NCBI GenBank assembly: GCA_017472735.1 | Contig: JAFUOD010000007.1 | Span: 186,001 to 250,000 of the forward strand | Source of the DNA: Oscillospiraceae bacterium | GTDB lineage: Bacteria > Bacillota > Clostridia > Oscillospirales > Ruminococcaceae | Length of the DNA stretch: 64,000 bases | Direction: 5' to 3' | Made by a program: the position numbers and the translations under genes | The notes under the pieces: generated by a model | The model's database searches: none | What the model saw: only the letters and a program-made list of their open reading frames with translations | What the model was told of the DNA's origin: nothing | Shown: positions 1-11,231 of the stretch, one piece after another | Numbering within the stretch: position 1 is the first letter of the stretch | Layout of the letters: each line of letters starts with the position of its first letter

Positions 1-51
1 CAAATTCAGCATATCATTTATGTTTGTTATTACAAGAGATTTTTCAGCCAT
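1..51 (-). CDS. phoH: PhoH family protein, 5' end only (partial)
   Basis: Only the first 17 codons are inside the window (MAEKSLVITNINDMLNL), running off the left edge. The ATG at 51 follows a clear AAAGGAG SD and a strong promoter at 91-119. The start resembles the N-terminus of PhoH-like ATPases, which typically lie directly downstream of yqfC-yqfD in Firmicutes. The identity is therefore inferred mainly from gene order, since the P-loop domain is outside the window. The separate promoter suggests it is expressed apart from the sporulation genes upstream. Confidence 0.6.
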   Translation of the reverse strand, partial: MAEKSLVITNINDMLNL

Positions 52-90
52 ATGCTCTCCTTTACTATAAAAAGCAAAATATATATATAA

Positions 91-119
91 ATTATAGCAG
101 AAATTTGACTATAATTCAA
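91..119 (-). promoter_or_regulatory. SigA-type promoter for phoH
   Basis: On the minus strand TTGAAT (114-119) and TATAAT (91-96) are separated by exactly 17 bases. It lies in the gap between yqfD and the phoH start, so phoH probably has vegetative expression independent of yqfCD. Confidence 0.75.
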
Positions 120-145
120 TATAAATAACACATTTGTTTGTAAAT

Positions 146-1309
146 TCACTTGGCAAAAATCTCTTGCTGAACGCCGATTTCACCTATCAGCTTATAATTA
201 ACAAAAAGCGTTACTCCGTTTTCAGTCATAACTTCCTCAATATTTCTTGATACTATTTCTTCATCGGACAGAATATTTTTTTCATAGTTATCAAGCAGCC
301 TGTACGCCTCAAAAAAAGCGTCCTCGGTAGAAAGTATTTCCTCATCATAGCTTAGCTCGGTAAGTTTTTGAGTTGTTATTCCAATCGGCAGTTTAATGCC
401 AAAAAAGTACAGATAAGCAGTATCGGTCTCTACATCAAAATTTCCTGCTTTTGATTTTAAACCGGGCAACTGAAAATCTGCTTCAAAAATTCTTAACGCG
501 TGCACATAATGAGTTTTGCCATAGTTTTTAGATGTAGCTTTATAGTTTTTAACTATTTGAACAGTTTCATCATATTCAGCCATTATTTTGCCAAGCGAAT
601 GATAATAATATGTTACCCCGTTTCGTCTCTCAATAACACCGTTAACAAGCATATCTCCCTTTGCTACAGCGTCACCAAGCAAAACTTCAAGCTGGCCGGC
701 CAAAACCTCTGCTTTAACAATAACGCCATCACGTTTTGCAATTATGTTCGATGGGATTCTTCTTGACTCGTTGTCATCTTTTGGGGTTATCTCTGTTACT
801 TCAACTTTAATTACCGACCCTGTGTGCGCAATTGATGACCACGCTATATCATCGCAAAGAGAGCTTAGCCTGATATTTGCCTTAACAAAATTCATCGAAG
901 GTATATATTTACCTGTTGAAACACCTTCCTGCTTAAGAATATCTAAGATTTCTGCTTTAACTGCTTCATTGTTTGTTCCCGTTATCTCAATACGCATCGC
1001 TATATTTGAAAAATACATTATAAGGATCACCGATAGCAGTGTGCCGATATAGAGTCCATATCGTTTGATAAACCTTCTTAATATAAAGTAAATTCCGGTT
1101 TCATGCACGACTTCAGCAACAAATCCGTGCTTTTGGCTGATGCTTAATGCTTTTTGTATGTTATATGAGTAAATCTTGATATAAAGGGCATCTTTTTCTT
1201 TGTTAAGGCAAATAACTTTACAGTTACTCCTTATATCCTCAATAAGCTCATATTCATTAAAACCAACCATTTTAATAACGGCAAATCCAACAATTTGTTG
1301 TCCAATCAT
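146..1309 (-). CDS. yqfD: Sporulation protein YqfD
   Basis: A 387-residue protein with a soluble N-terminal part, one membrane segment at about residues 86-104, and a long C-terminal extracytoplasmic region that includes a POTRA-like stretch just after the membrane. This is the YqfD architecture. In Bacillus subtilis yqfD belongs to the mother-cell SigE regulon and is needed for efficient sporulation; its biochemical role is unknown. The ATG overlaps the yqfC stop in an ATGA junction, so the two are translationally coupled. The order yqfC-yqfD-phoH is the conserved Firmicute order and supports the call. Confidence 0.9.
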   Translation of the reverse strand: MIGQQIVGFAVIKMVGFNEYELIEDIRSNCKVICLNKEKDALYIKIYSYNIQKALSISQKHGFVAEVVHETGIYFILRRFIKRYGLYIGTLLSVILIMYFSNIAMRIEITGTNNEAVKAEILDILKQEGVSTGKYIPSMNFVKANIRLSSLCDDIAWSSIAHTGSVIKVEVTEITPKDDNESRRIPSNIIAKRDGVIVKAEVLAGQLEVLLGDAVAKGDMLVNGVIERRNGVTYYYHSLGKIMAEYDETVQIVKNYKATSKNYGKTHYVHALRIFEADFQLPGLKSKAGNFDVETDTAYLYFFGIKLPIGITTQKLTELSYDEEILSTEDAFFEAYRLLDNYEKNILSDEEIVSRNIEEVMTENGVTLFVNYKLIGEIGVQQEIFAK

Positions 1310-1572
1310 TTCTTTTTCGCCTCAAATTCTATTGATGTCACTTTTCCGTATACCGATATTATATTTTCGTTATAGCATTCCAGTTTTAAGCTTTCTCCCC
1401 AAATTGAAACGTCACAGTCAGTTGTTCTTATCTTAATTAGTATATCATCACATTCCAAAACACGAGTGCAGTTTTCAATTTTCACCGCATTGCAGGCTCT
1501 TACAGTAATGCACGAGTCAAGATATATCGATGATTTTAACTTACCTTCAAACTTTTCAAGTAACTTTTTCAA
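1306..1572 (-). CDS. yqfC: Sporulation protein YqfC
   Basis: An 88-residue protein of YqfC/YabP-like fold: basic N-terminus, beta-rich middle, and a KKK end. The start is TTG at 1572, preceded by GGGAGTG at good spacing. The stop overlaps the yqfD ATG by four bases. YqfC homologues are SigE-controlled in Bacillus, but the promoter match upstream here is weak (GATAGTAT as a possible -10 with TAATTCT 14 bases before it), so the regulation is inferred from the family rather than read from the DNA. Confidence 0.85.
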   Translation of the reverse strand: MKKLLEKFEGKLKSSIYLDSCITVRACNAVKIENCTRVLECDDILIKIRTTDCDVSIWGESLKLECYNENIISVYGKVTSIEFEAKKK

Positions 1573-1593
1573 AATAAATCACTCCCGATAAAA

Positions 1594-1622
1594 TTATACT
1601 ATCAAAACATTCAGCATAGAAT
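1594..1622 (+). promoter_or_regulatory. Candidate SigE-type promoter for the ylbJ-like gene
   Basis: TTATACT (1594-1600), 14 bases, then CATAGAAT (1615-1622). The Bacillus SigE consensus is about KMATATT, 13-15 bases, CATACAHT, so the -10 differs at one position. No TTGACA-like -35 is present at SigA spacing. ylbJ is a SigE gene in Bacillus, which agrees with this reading. Confidence 0.5.
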
Positions 1623-1651
1623 TATTTATAAAATTTTAAAGGACGAGATTT

Positions 1652-2653
1652 ATGCTGTTAAAATCACTATTAAAAACTTTCAAAGCAGTCGCATTAATAA
1701 TTCTTATGGTGTTGTGCATAGCCTTTCAAAACACTGTTTCTGTTGCAATATATAATTCACTTGCAAGGTGCGTAACGCATATCATCCCCTCTTTATTCGC
1801 AATGACAGTGTTATCATACATAATTCAAAAGTGCGGAATTATCGATAAAGCATTTTCAAAGTCAAAGTTTGATTTAAATGCCATAAACTGTTTGATATTC
1901 GGAAATATCGGTGGCTATCCAATCGGTGCTAAATCTGTATCAGAGACAGTTAATTCGGGAAGACTTTCTAAGCAGAAAGCAGAAGAACTGATGTGCTTTT
2001 CGTTTTCGTGCGGACCTGCATTTGCAATAGGTGTTTCATATTCTGTTTACGGAAACAGCTTGTACGGTCTTGCTGCTTTTTCATCAATTTTTGTTTCGAA
2101 TTTAGTTTTGTTTATGATTTATTCTTTTAAAAACAAAAAGATACAAAATCAAAAGTGCAGTTATCGTGAATTCAGCACAAAGCTTATTGTAGAAGCTGTT
2201 TCTAATGCTGCAACTGCGATGGTTAACATAAGCGCAATGATAGCGGCATTTTCGGCACTTACCGCACTTTTAGAGTGTATACTGCCGCATATTTTCGTTT
2301 CGGTCGTGCCATCTGTTTTTGAGATTTCTAACATTTCCGAACTTAAGTATCTTCCTCTGCCTGTTTTAACAGCGCTTTTAGCTTTTGGAGGGTTATGTGT
2401 ACATATGCAATTAATTGCCATTGTTAATGGTAGCTTTAAAATGAAGAAATTTTTTGCAACTCGATTTTTGCAAGTTCCTTTAGCCGCTATCGTATCAATT
2501 GCGATTGATTGCATATTCAACCTTGATAATTATGTTACGGTTTCATCTCACACGGTTTATATATCACAATCAAATAGCATTATTCCGTTTATATGCATGA
2601 TTTCAATGATTTCAATAATCTTTCTTACAAAAATAAAACAGCGCAAGGTCTAA
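1652..2653 (+). CDS. ylbJ: YlbJ-like sporulation membrane protein (Gate domain)
   Basis: A 333-residue, very hydrophobic protein with about eight membrane segments. It carries the glycine-rich GNIGGYPIGAK motif at about residues 88-98 and a conserved SFSCGPAFAIG segment, both typical of the nucleoside-recognition/Gate family member YlbJ. YlbJ is a mother-cell membrane protein needed for heat-resistant spores in Bacillus; its substrate is not settled. The start has SD AAAGGA eight bases before the ATG. It is the only plus-strand gene here and converges on gatB with an 18-base gap; its stop codon lies inside the loop of the shared hairpin at 2639-2664. Confidence 0.8.
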   Translation: MLLKSLLKTFKAVALIILMVLCIAFQNTVSVAIYNSLARCVTHIIPSLFAMTVLSYIIQKCGIIDKAFSKSKFDLNAINCLIFGNIGGYPIGAKSVSETVNSGRLSKQKAEELMCFSFSCGPAFAIGVSYSVYGNSLYGLAAFSSIFVSNLVLFMIYSFKNKKIQNQKCSYREFSTKLIVEAVSNAATAMVNISAMIAAFSALTALLECILPHIFVSVVPSVFEISNISELKYLPLPVLTALLAFGGLCVHMQLIAIVNGSFKMKKFFATRFLQVPLAAIVSIAIDCIFNLDNYVTVSSHTVYISQSNSIIPFICMISMISIIFLTKIKQRKV

Positions 2654-2664
2654 ACCATGCGCTG
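2639..2664. terminator. Terminator between converging ylbJ-like and gatB
   Basis: CAGCGCA and TGCGCTG form a hairpin with an inner GGT/ACC stem. On the minus strand it is followed by TTTTATTTTT, so it acts best as the terminator of the gat operon. It overlaps the last codons and stop of the ylbJ-like gene. Confidence 0.75.
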
Positions 2665-2671
2665 AATTCAT

Positions 2672-4108
2672 TTATTTTGTAAGCTTTTTAAGAATTATAT
2701 CCTTCATAATTCCGGGATTTGCTTTGCCCTTGGAAGCCTTCATACACTGACCCACAAGGTAACCAAGCGCGTTAGTCTTGCCGCCCAGATAGTCGTTAAC
2801 TGACTTCTCGTTAGCTGCCAAAACTTCGTCAGCAATAGCTTCAAGTGCCGACGCATCAGATACCTGAGAAAGCGATTTCTCTTCAATAATTGCATCAATG
2901 TCCTTGTCCTCAGTCAAAATAACATCAAATATCGTTTTGCCTGCGGCGGTAGATATCTTTCCGTCGTTAATATAATTAACAATGGCAACAAGCTTTTCGG
3001 GAGTTAGCTTTGTATCTTCAATAGCAGTACCCTCGTTCATGAATTTAGAAATCTCGCCCAAGACCCAGTTAGCCAAAAGTTTGGGAGCTTTACAGCCGAC
3101 ATTCATGCATTTGTCGAAGAAAGCGGACTTTTCGGGAACATCAACAATCATTGCGGCATCGTAATGAGAAATGCTGTAGTCGTTTACATATCTCATAATC
3201 TTTGCATTGGGAAGTTCGGGCAAAGTATCCTTAAGATACTGCACCTTTTCTTCGGGAACAACGATAGTTAAAAGGTCGGGTTCTGGGAAATATCTGTAAT
3301 CCTGAGCATCTTCTTTAGAGCGCATTGAAATGCTTTCGCCCTTGGCGTCATCCCAACGTCTTGTTTCCTGAACAACTGTGCCACCTGCTTCAATCAAGGC
3401 GATCTGACGGTTTGCTTCATAGTCAATGCCTCTTACTGCCGCTGAGAAGCTGTTTACATTCTTCATTTCACATCTTGTGCCAAAAGGTTCACCCGGCTTG
3501 TGAACAGAAACATTTACGTCACATCGAATAGAACCCTCCTGCATCTTGCAGTCGGAAATGTCGATATATCTAAGTATTGAACGAATTGTTTCGAGGTATG
3601 CCTTTGCTTCGTCAGATCCTCTCAAATCGGGCTTAGAGACAATCTCTATAAGAGGAACACCGCAACGGTTGAAATCAACTAACGAGCCATCAAACTTGTC
3701 AGAGTGCAAAAGCTTGCCTGCGTCTTCTTCAATGTGGATCCTTTCAATTCCAATACGCTTAACGTCGTCACCAATAATAACATCTAAATAACCATCGTGG
3801 CAAAGCGGTATATCAGCCTGCGATATCTGATATGACTTAGGCAAGTCGGGATAGTAGTAATTCTTTCTGTCCTGCTTGCAAATGCGGTTGATTCCACAGT
3901 TTAAGGCGTGTCCCATTTTTATTGCATATTCTACAACCTTTTCGTTAAGTGTAGGCAAAGTACCGGGCATTCCCATGCAAATGGGACAAACCTGCGTATT
4001 AACCTCTAACCCAAAGGAGTTTTTACAGTTGCAATATATTTTAGTTTTTGTGTTGAGCTCGGCATGAACTTCTAAGCCGACAACAACTTCATATCCTTTA
4101 ATCATCAT
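2672..4108 (-). CDS. gatB: Aspartyl/glutamyl-tRNA amidotransferase subunit B
   Basis: A 478-residue GatB of normal length. It starts with the GYEVVVGLEVHAEL signature. Zinc-type cysteines are at 26, 28, 41 and 44 (the latter two in CPICMGMPG), and it ends in a helical YqeY-like tail domain from about residue 405. GatB phosphorylates mischarged Glu-tRNA(Gln) or Asp-tRNA(Asn) and passes it to ammonia released by GatA. It is the last gene of the gatC-gatA-gatB series, 24 bases after gatA, and ends at the terminator at 2639-2664. Two in-frame ATGs open the gene; the first has SD AAAGGAAG at about nine bases. Confidence 0.97.
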   Translation of the reverse strand: MMIKGYEVVVGLEVHAELNTKTKIYCNCKNSFGLEVNTQVCPICMGMPGTLPTLNEKVVEYAIKMGHALNCGINRICKQDRKNYYYPDLPKSYQISQADIPLCHDGYLDVIIGDDVKRIGIERIHIEEDAGKLLHSDKFDGSLVDFNRCGVPLIEIVSKPDLRGSDEAKAYLETIRSILRYIDISDCKMQEGSIRCDVNVSVHKPGEPFGTRCEMKNVNSFSAAVRGIDYEANRQIALIEAGGTVVQETRRWDDAKGESISMRSKEDAQDYRYFPEPDLLTIVVPEEKVQYLKDTLPELPNAKIMRYVNDYSISHYDAAMIVDVPEKSAFFDKCMNVGCKAPKLLANWVLGEISKFMNEGTAIEDTKLTPEKLVAIVNYINDGKISTAAGKTIFDVILTEDKDIDAIIEEKSLSQVSDASALEAIADEVLAANEKSVNDYLGGKTNALGYLVGQCMKASKGKANPGIMKDIILKKLTK

Positions 4109-4132
4109 GATTCTTTCTTCCTTTCGATAAGC

Positions 4133-5590
4133 TTAAAGTGTCGGCATCTTAAATGCTCCGAAAATATTCTCGTGAGCATAAGCAGTGTTAAGAATCGTCT
4201 GCTCATCAAACTTTTTGCCGATAATCTGCATTCCGTAAGGAAGACCGCTTGCGCTGAAGCCGCAAGGAACGCTTACAGCAGGAAGACCTGCAATGTTAAT
4301 TGTAACTGTGCAAATATCCGAAGCATACATAGCCAAAGGATCGCCTGATCTTTCACCAATTTTGAACGCTTCAAAAGGAGAAGTGGGGGTAATGATAACA
4401 TCAACATCATTAAATGCTTCGTTAAATTCAGAAAGAATTCTCTTTTGCAAAAGCTTAGCCTTTTTATAATAAGCATCGTAGTAACCAGAGCTGAGAACAA
4501 AAGTGCCAAGCATAATTCTTCTCTTAACTTCCCTGCCAAAGCCTTCACTTCTTGTTTTTTCATACATATCAACCAAACCGTCACAGTTTTGTGCTCTGTA
4601 ACCGTATTTAACGCCATCAAAACGTGCAAGGTTAGAAGAAGCCTCGGCACAGGCAATGATATAATATGCAGACAAAGCATAATCGGTCGAGTTCAAAGAG
4701 ATCTCCTTAACGATAGCGCCCTTCTTTTCAAGCTCCTTAACGCTGTTCATAACAGCAGCTTTTACTTCCGGTCTTATGCCTTCACCAAAGTATTCTTTAG
4801 GAATACCGATTTTAAGCCCTGCAATATTTTCACTAAGTCCATCGTAAAGCGAGGAATAACTTCTGTTAACACTTGTAGCGTCCATCTTATCATAACCGCA
4901 AATAGCATCCTGCAAAAGCGCAACATCTTTAACAGACTTTCCAAAAGGACCGATCTGGTCTAAAGACGAAGCAAATGCAACCAGACCGTAACGAGAAACA
5001 CTTCCGTATGTAGGCTTAAGTCCTACAACACCGCAAAGTGATGCCGGCTGGCGGATGGAGCCGCCTGTATCGGAGCCCAATGCAACAATAGCTTCACCTG
5101 CCGCAACAGCAGCAGCAGAACCGCCCGAAGAACCACCGGGGACACATTCGGTGTTAAAGGGATTTTTTGTTGACTTGAAGTAAGAATTTTCAGTAGACGA
5201 GCCCATTGCAAATTCATCCATATTAAGCTTACCTGTCATTACAACGCCTTCAGCCTCAAGCTTTTCAATAACTGTCGCATTAAAAACAGGCTTATAGTTT
5301 TCAAGCATCTTAGAAGCACAGGTCGTAGGTATGCCCTTTGTTGAAATATTATCTTTAATTCCGATAGGAATACCGGCAAGTCTGCCTAAATCCTCGCCGT
5401 TTGCAATAGCATTGTCAATTTCAGTCGCTTTGGCAAGCGCTGCTTCTTTATTGGTGTAAAGGTATGCGCCGACCTTGGGTTCGACCTCTTCGATTCTGTC
5501 AAATACGGAAGCTGTGAGCTCGCGTGATGATATTTTCTTATCTTTAAGCATAGAACTAAGTTCATATGCATTATACTCATACAAATTCAT
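4133..5590 (-). CDS. gatA: Aspartyl/glutamyl-tRNA amidotransferase subunit A
   Basis: A 485-residue amidase-signature enzyme. The Ser-cis-Ser-Lys catalytic set is intact: Lys79 (GIKDN), Ser154 (in PGGSSGGS) and Ser178 (in DTGGSIRQP), the same spacing as characterised GatA proteins. It hydrolyses glutamine to supply ammonia to GatB within the GatCAB complex. SD AGGAGGT precedes the ATG. It sits between gatC and gatB with short gaps, as expected of one operon. Confidence 0.97.
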   Translation of the reverse strand: MNLYEYNAYELSSMLKDKKISSRELTASVFDRIEEVEPKVGAYLYTNKEAALAKATEIDNAIANGEDLGRLAGIPIGIKDNISTKGIPTTCASKMLENYKPVFNATVIEKLEAEGVVMTGKLNMDEFAMGSSTENSYFKSTKNPFNTECVPGGSSGGSAAAVAAGEAIVALGSDTGGSIRQPASLCGVVGLKPTYGSVSRYGLVAFASSLDQIGPFGKSVKDVALLQDAICGYDKMDATSVNRSYSSLYDGLSENIAGLKIGIPKEYFGEGIRPEVKAAVMNSVKELEKKGAIVKEISLNSTDYALSAYYIIACAEASSNLARFDGVKYGYRAQNCDGLVDMYEKTRSEGFGREVKRRIMLGTFVLSSGYYDAYYKKAKLLQKRILSEFNEAFNDVDVIITPTSPFEAFKIGERSGDPLAMYASDICTVTINIAGLPAVSVPCGFSASGLPYGMQIIGKKFDEQTILNTAYAHENIFGAFKMPTL

Positions 5591-5607
5591 TAGTCTATAC
5601 CTCCTGC

Positions 5608-5877
5608 CTATTCAACAGTTTTAGGAACTACAACACAGCCTGCAACAACCTTAGGAGCGTTAGAAAGCATAACATCTCTTGAAATACGCACATCTGCAAG
5701 TTCATCTGGGCGCAATGTCATAACGTTGTCAGCATCAATAGTAAGCTCGTCCGAGATCTCGGGCATACGCTCAACCATTGAAATAATATTCTTCATTTCG
5801 TTTTCGTAATTTTCAGCTTCACTTTCTTCTATTCTAAGACGTGAAAGCTTAGCAATACGTTTAATATCAATCTGCAT
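5608..5877 (-). CDS. gatC: Aspartyl/glutamyl-tRNA amidotransferase subunit C
   Basis: An 89-residue protein starting [14 protein letters not shown], with the acidic helix and the LRPDE motif typical of GatC. It scaffolds GatA against GatB. It lies 17 bases before gatA and 19 bases after ligA, so ligA-gatC-gatA-gatB are probably co-transcribed. Confidence 0.93.
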   Translation of the reverse strand: MQIDIKRIAKLSRLRIEESEAENYENEMKNIISMVERMPEISDELTIDADNVMTLRPDELADVRISRDVMLSNAPKVVAGCVVVPKTVE

Positions 5878-5896
5878 TTAATTCATGTCCTTCCGT

Positions 5897-8537
<2,641 letters not shown>

Positions 8538-8565
8538 TATGTCACCTCCCGACTCCTGATAGGAT

Positions 8566-8594
8566 ATACTATGCTACCGAGAGCCGGAAAGTGA
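8566..8594 (-). promoter_or_regulatory. Candidate SigE-type promoter for yunB
   Basis: On the minus strand TCACTTT (8588-8594), 14 bases, then CATAGTAT (8566-8573). Five of seven and six of eight positions fit the SigE consensus. The same bases also give a weak SigA-like pair, so this is tentative. Confidence 0.35.
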
Positions 8595-8613
8595 ACGGTT
8601 TTAAAGATATTTA

Positions 8614-9558
8614 TTACTTATTTAAAGCCTCTTTAACGGTTTTTACAATATTTTCAGCACAAAGACCGAATTCTTTAAGAAGCTCAACAGCAGGTCCGGA
8701 GTGGCCAAATACGTCGTTAACACCGATCTTAACAACCTTGCAGGGGCAGTTAGCCGATACAACATCGCAAACAGCCGAACCAAGACCGCCGATTACGGAA
8801 TGTTCTTCAGCAGTAACTATAACGCCGGTTTCTTTTGCAGCTTTAATGATGATCTCATCATCTAAGGGCTTAATGGTGTGAATATTGATTACTCTTGCAC
8901 TAATACCTTCTTCCTTTAAGGTCTTAGCAGCTTCAATAGCCTCATAAACCAAAAGACCTGTTGCAACAATGGTAACATCGTCGCCGTTAGCAAGCTGAAC
9001 GCCCTTGCCAAGCTCGAACTTATAGGTCTCCTTGTCGTTGAACACGGGAGTAGCAAGTCTGCCAAAGCGTAAGTAGCAAGGTCCGTCGTGCAAAATAGCA
9101 GCCTCAACAGCAGCTCTCGCTTCAACGTCGTCAGCAGGGTTAATAATAGTCATGCCCGGAATAGTTCTCATCAAAGCGATATCCTCGTTGCACTGGTGAG
9201 AAGCACCGTCCTCACCAACAGAGATACCTGCATGGGTAGCGCCGATCTTAACATTAAGATGAGGATAGCCAATAGAATTTCTAACGATTTCAAATGCTCT
9301 GCCTGCAGCAAACATTGCAAACGAAGAAGCAAAAGGAATTTTACCGGTTGCAGCCATACCTGCAGCAATGCCCATCATGTTAGCTTCTGCGATACCGCAG
9401 TCAATATGTCTATCGGGAAATGCCTTTTTAAACACACCGGTCTTGGTAGCTGCAGCAAGGTCAGCATCCAAAACGTAGAGATTTTCATACTTAGCTCCAA
9501 GTTCAGCCAAAGCTTCGCCATAGCTTTCTCTGGTAGCTTTTTTAATCATATCAGCCAT
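8614..9558 (-). CDS. Transketolase, C-terminal subunit
   Basis: A 314-residue protein carrying the pyrimidine-binding domain (about 5-170, with the GIAEANMMGIAAGMA stretch) and the C-terminal domain of transketolase. It pairs with the separate N-terminal subunit encoded immediately upstream. Together they make a heteromeric, thiamine-diphosphate-dependent transketolase of the non-oxidative pentose phosphate pathway. The ATG has SD GGAGGG. Only two bases separate it from the N-terminal subunit gene, so expression is coupled. A DXS-like role is less likely because both halves match the split transketolases found in many Clostridia. Confidence 0.92.
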   Translation of the reverse strand: MADMIKKATRESYGEALAELGAKYENLYVLDADLAAATKTGVFKKAFPDRHIDCGIAEANMMGIAAGMAATGKIPFASSFAMFAAGRAFEIVRNSIGYPHLNVKIGATHAGISVGEDGASHQCNEDIALMRTIPGMTIINPADDVEARAAVEAAILHDGPCYLRFGRLATPVFNDKETYKFELGKGVQLANGDDVTIVATGLLVYEAIEAAKTLKEEGISARVINIHTIKPLDDEIIIKAAKETGVIVTAEEHSVIGGLGSAVCDVVSANCPCKVVKIGVNDVFGHSGPAVELLKEFGLCAENIVKTVKEALNK

Positions 9559-9560
9559 AA

Positions 9561-10403
9561 TTAACCCTCCAATTCTGCAAGCTGAGCCTTAAGCTCGTTC
9601 ATAGCAACAGCATACTGCTCGGCATTTGGAGCTGCACCGTGCCAAGAAGCCTGACCTTCCATAAACGAAACGCCCTTGCCCTTTGTGCTGGTCTGAATGA
9701 TAGCAACAGGCTGGCCGACAACAGTTTCAGCTTCGTTAAATGCTGCTTCAATAGCGTCAAAATCATGTGCATCCATTGTGATAACATGCCAGCCAAAAGC
9801 TTCGAACTTATCAGTAATAGGATAAGGAGAGCAAACATCGCTTACCTTACCGTCGATCTGCAAGCCGTTATTGTCAACAATAGCGACCAAGTTATCAAGC
9901 TTGTTATGAGCTGCAAACATTGCTGCTTCCCAAACCTGACCTTCCTGAATCTCACCGTCGCCCAAAATGGCATAAACCTTGTAAGTATCATTGGTAAGCT
10001 TTGCGGAAAGTGCCATACCGCAAGCGGCAGAAATTCCCTGTCCCAAAGAACCGGTAGACATATCAACGCCCGGAACCTTATTCAAAACAGGGTGACCCTG
10101 CAATCTTGAACCGATACGGCGCAATGTCTTAAGCTCTTCAACATCAAAGAATCCTCTGTGTGCTAAAACAGAGTAAAGACCGGGTGCTGTGTGTCCCTTT
10201 GAAAGAACAAGTCTGTCTCTTTCTGCAAACTTGGGATTATCAGGGTAAACATTCATCTTTGCAAAGTAAAGATAAGTCAATACATCAGCAATAGACAATG
10301 ATCCACCGGGATGTCCGCACTTAGCGTTGTAAACACCCTCGATAATGCCCATTCTTACTTTACAGGCAGTTATTTTTAACTGCTTCTTAAGTAATTCGTC
10401 CAT
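9561..10403 (-). CDS. Transketolase, N-terminal subunit
   Basis: A 280-residue protein with the thiamine-diphosphate-binding domain. The GDGEIQEG...NN motif that holds the cofactor and metal is intact, and the substrate-side KGHTAPGLY segment is present. The start chosen is the ATG at 10403 (MDELLKKQ), because GGAGG sits eight bases upstream. An in-frame ATG at 10418 overlaps that SD and is unlikely to be used. It lies 20 bases after the HAD phosphatase gene, in the run of genes from sepF downward. Confidence 0.92.
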   Translation of the reverse strand: MDELLKKQLKITACKVRMGIIEGVYNAKCGHPGGSLSIADVLTYLYFAKMNVYPDNPKFAERDRLVLSKGHTAPGLYSVLAHRGFFDVEELKTLRRIGSRLQGHPVLNKVPGVDMSTGSLGQGISAACGMALSAKLTNDTYKVYAILGDGEIQEGQVWEAAMFAAHNKLDNLVAIVDNNGLQIDGKVSDVCSPYPITDKFEAFGWHVITMDAHDFDAIEAAFNEAETVVGQPVAIIQTSTKGKGVSFMEGQASWHGAAPNAEQYAVAMNELKAQLAELEG

Positions 10404-10423
10404 AGTGTTAACCTCCAAATTAA

Positions 10424-11230
10424 TTATTTGCTAATTAAGTAATCAATAGCTTCAGCTATTGCGTCCTCGTCACAGGTTGCATTTAAAACCACATCGCAAT
10501 GAAGTTTAACACAATCCTGAGAATCTGAAGGACAAAAGCTTATATCAGATGCTTTGAGCATCTCAATATCATTATCATAATCGCCTGCAGAAAACAGCTT
10601 GCAATCATCAAGTCCATAAAGCTCAATAAGCTTTCTCATGCCGCTTTCTTTAGAAACATTTGCAGGCAAAAGCTCTAAGAATTTATTGAGCGACCGAACA
10701 AATCGCACATCGTCATTTTCAAATTTCTTTACATATTCGCAAAGCTCGTTTATAACGGATTCATCATCGGCAAACAAAAGCTTGCAAATCGGCTCACACA
10801 CTTCATCAACAGAATCAACTTTAGTATAATCAAAGCCAACTAACGCCTGATGCCAAGCTTCAACCTCGTTCATTCTAAGATAATACTGTCCTTTAAGAGT
10901 AAAAACCTCGGGAGAAACAGAGGGAAACTTATCTAAAATATCGTTTACGATATCTTTTGCATAGTCGGGTAAATACTTCGCCCATACAACCTCTTTTTCA
11001 TAAGGATCATAAATCATGGCGCCGTTGCAAAGGATCATCGGCAAATCATAGTGAATATCATCAATATAATTTGCAATCGTCTGAATAGGTCTGCCTGTCG
11101 CAACGCTGAATTTACCGCCCAAAGACCGGAACTTCTTTATTGCTTCAATATTTCTATCTGTCAGTTTTTTATCCGAGGACAAAAGCGTACCATCAAAATC
11201 AGAAATAAAAACTGTGTTCTTTAAATCCAT
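10424..11230 (-). CDS. HAD-superfamily hydrolase, Cof type
   Basis: A 268-residue Cof/IIB haloacid-dehalogenase phosphatase. The nucleophile motif SDFDGTLL (Asp11 and Asp13), the SVATGRP threonine/serine motif, and the late GDYDNDIEML metal motif are all present, with a large alpha-beta cap between. Such enzymes dephosphorylate sugar phosphates, flavin precursors or similar metabolites; the substrate cannot be read from sequence. Its place next to the transketolase genes is suggestive of sugar-phosphate metabolism but not proof. Confidence 0.85.
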   Translation of the reverse strand: MDLKNTVFISDFDGTLLSSDKKLTDRNIEAIKKFRSLGGKFSVATGRPIQTIANYIDDIHYDLPMILCNGAMIYDPYEKEVVWAKYLPDYAKDIVNDILDKFPSVSPEVFTLKGQYYLRMNEVEAWHQALVGFDYTKVDSVDEVCEPICKLLFADDESVINELCEYVKKFENDDVRFVRSLNKFLELLPANVSKESGMRKLIELYGLDDCKLFSAGDYDNDIEMLKASDISFCPSDSQDCVKLHCDVVLNATCDEDAIAEAIDYLISK

Positions 11231-11231
11231 A

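Noticed and set aside
9088..9564. 158-codon plus-strand frame opposite the transketolase genes
   Set aside because: It lies opposite a clear transketolase subunit, has no family likeness and no good SD; a shadow of the real gene.
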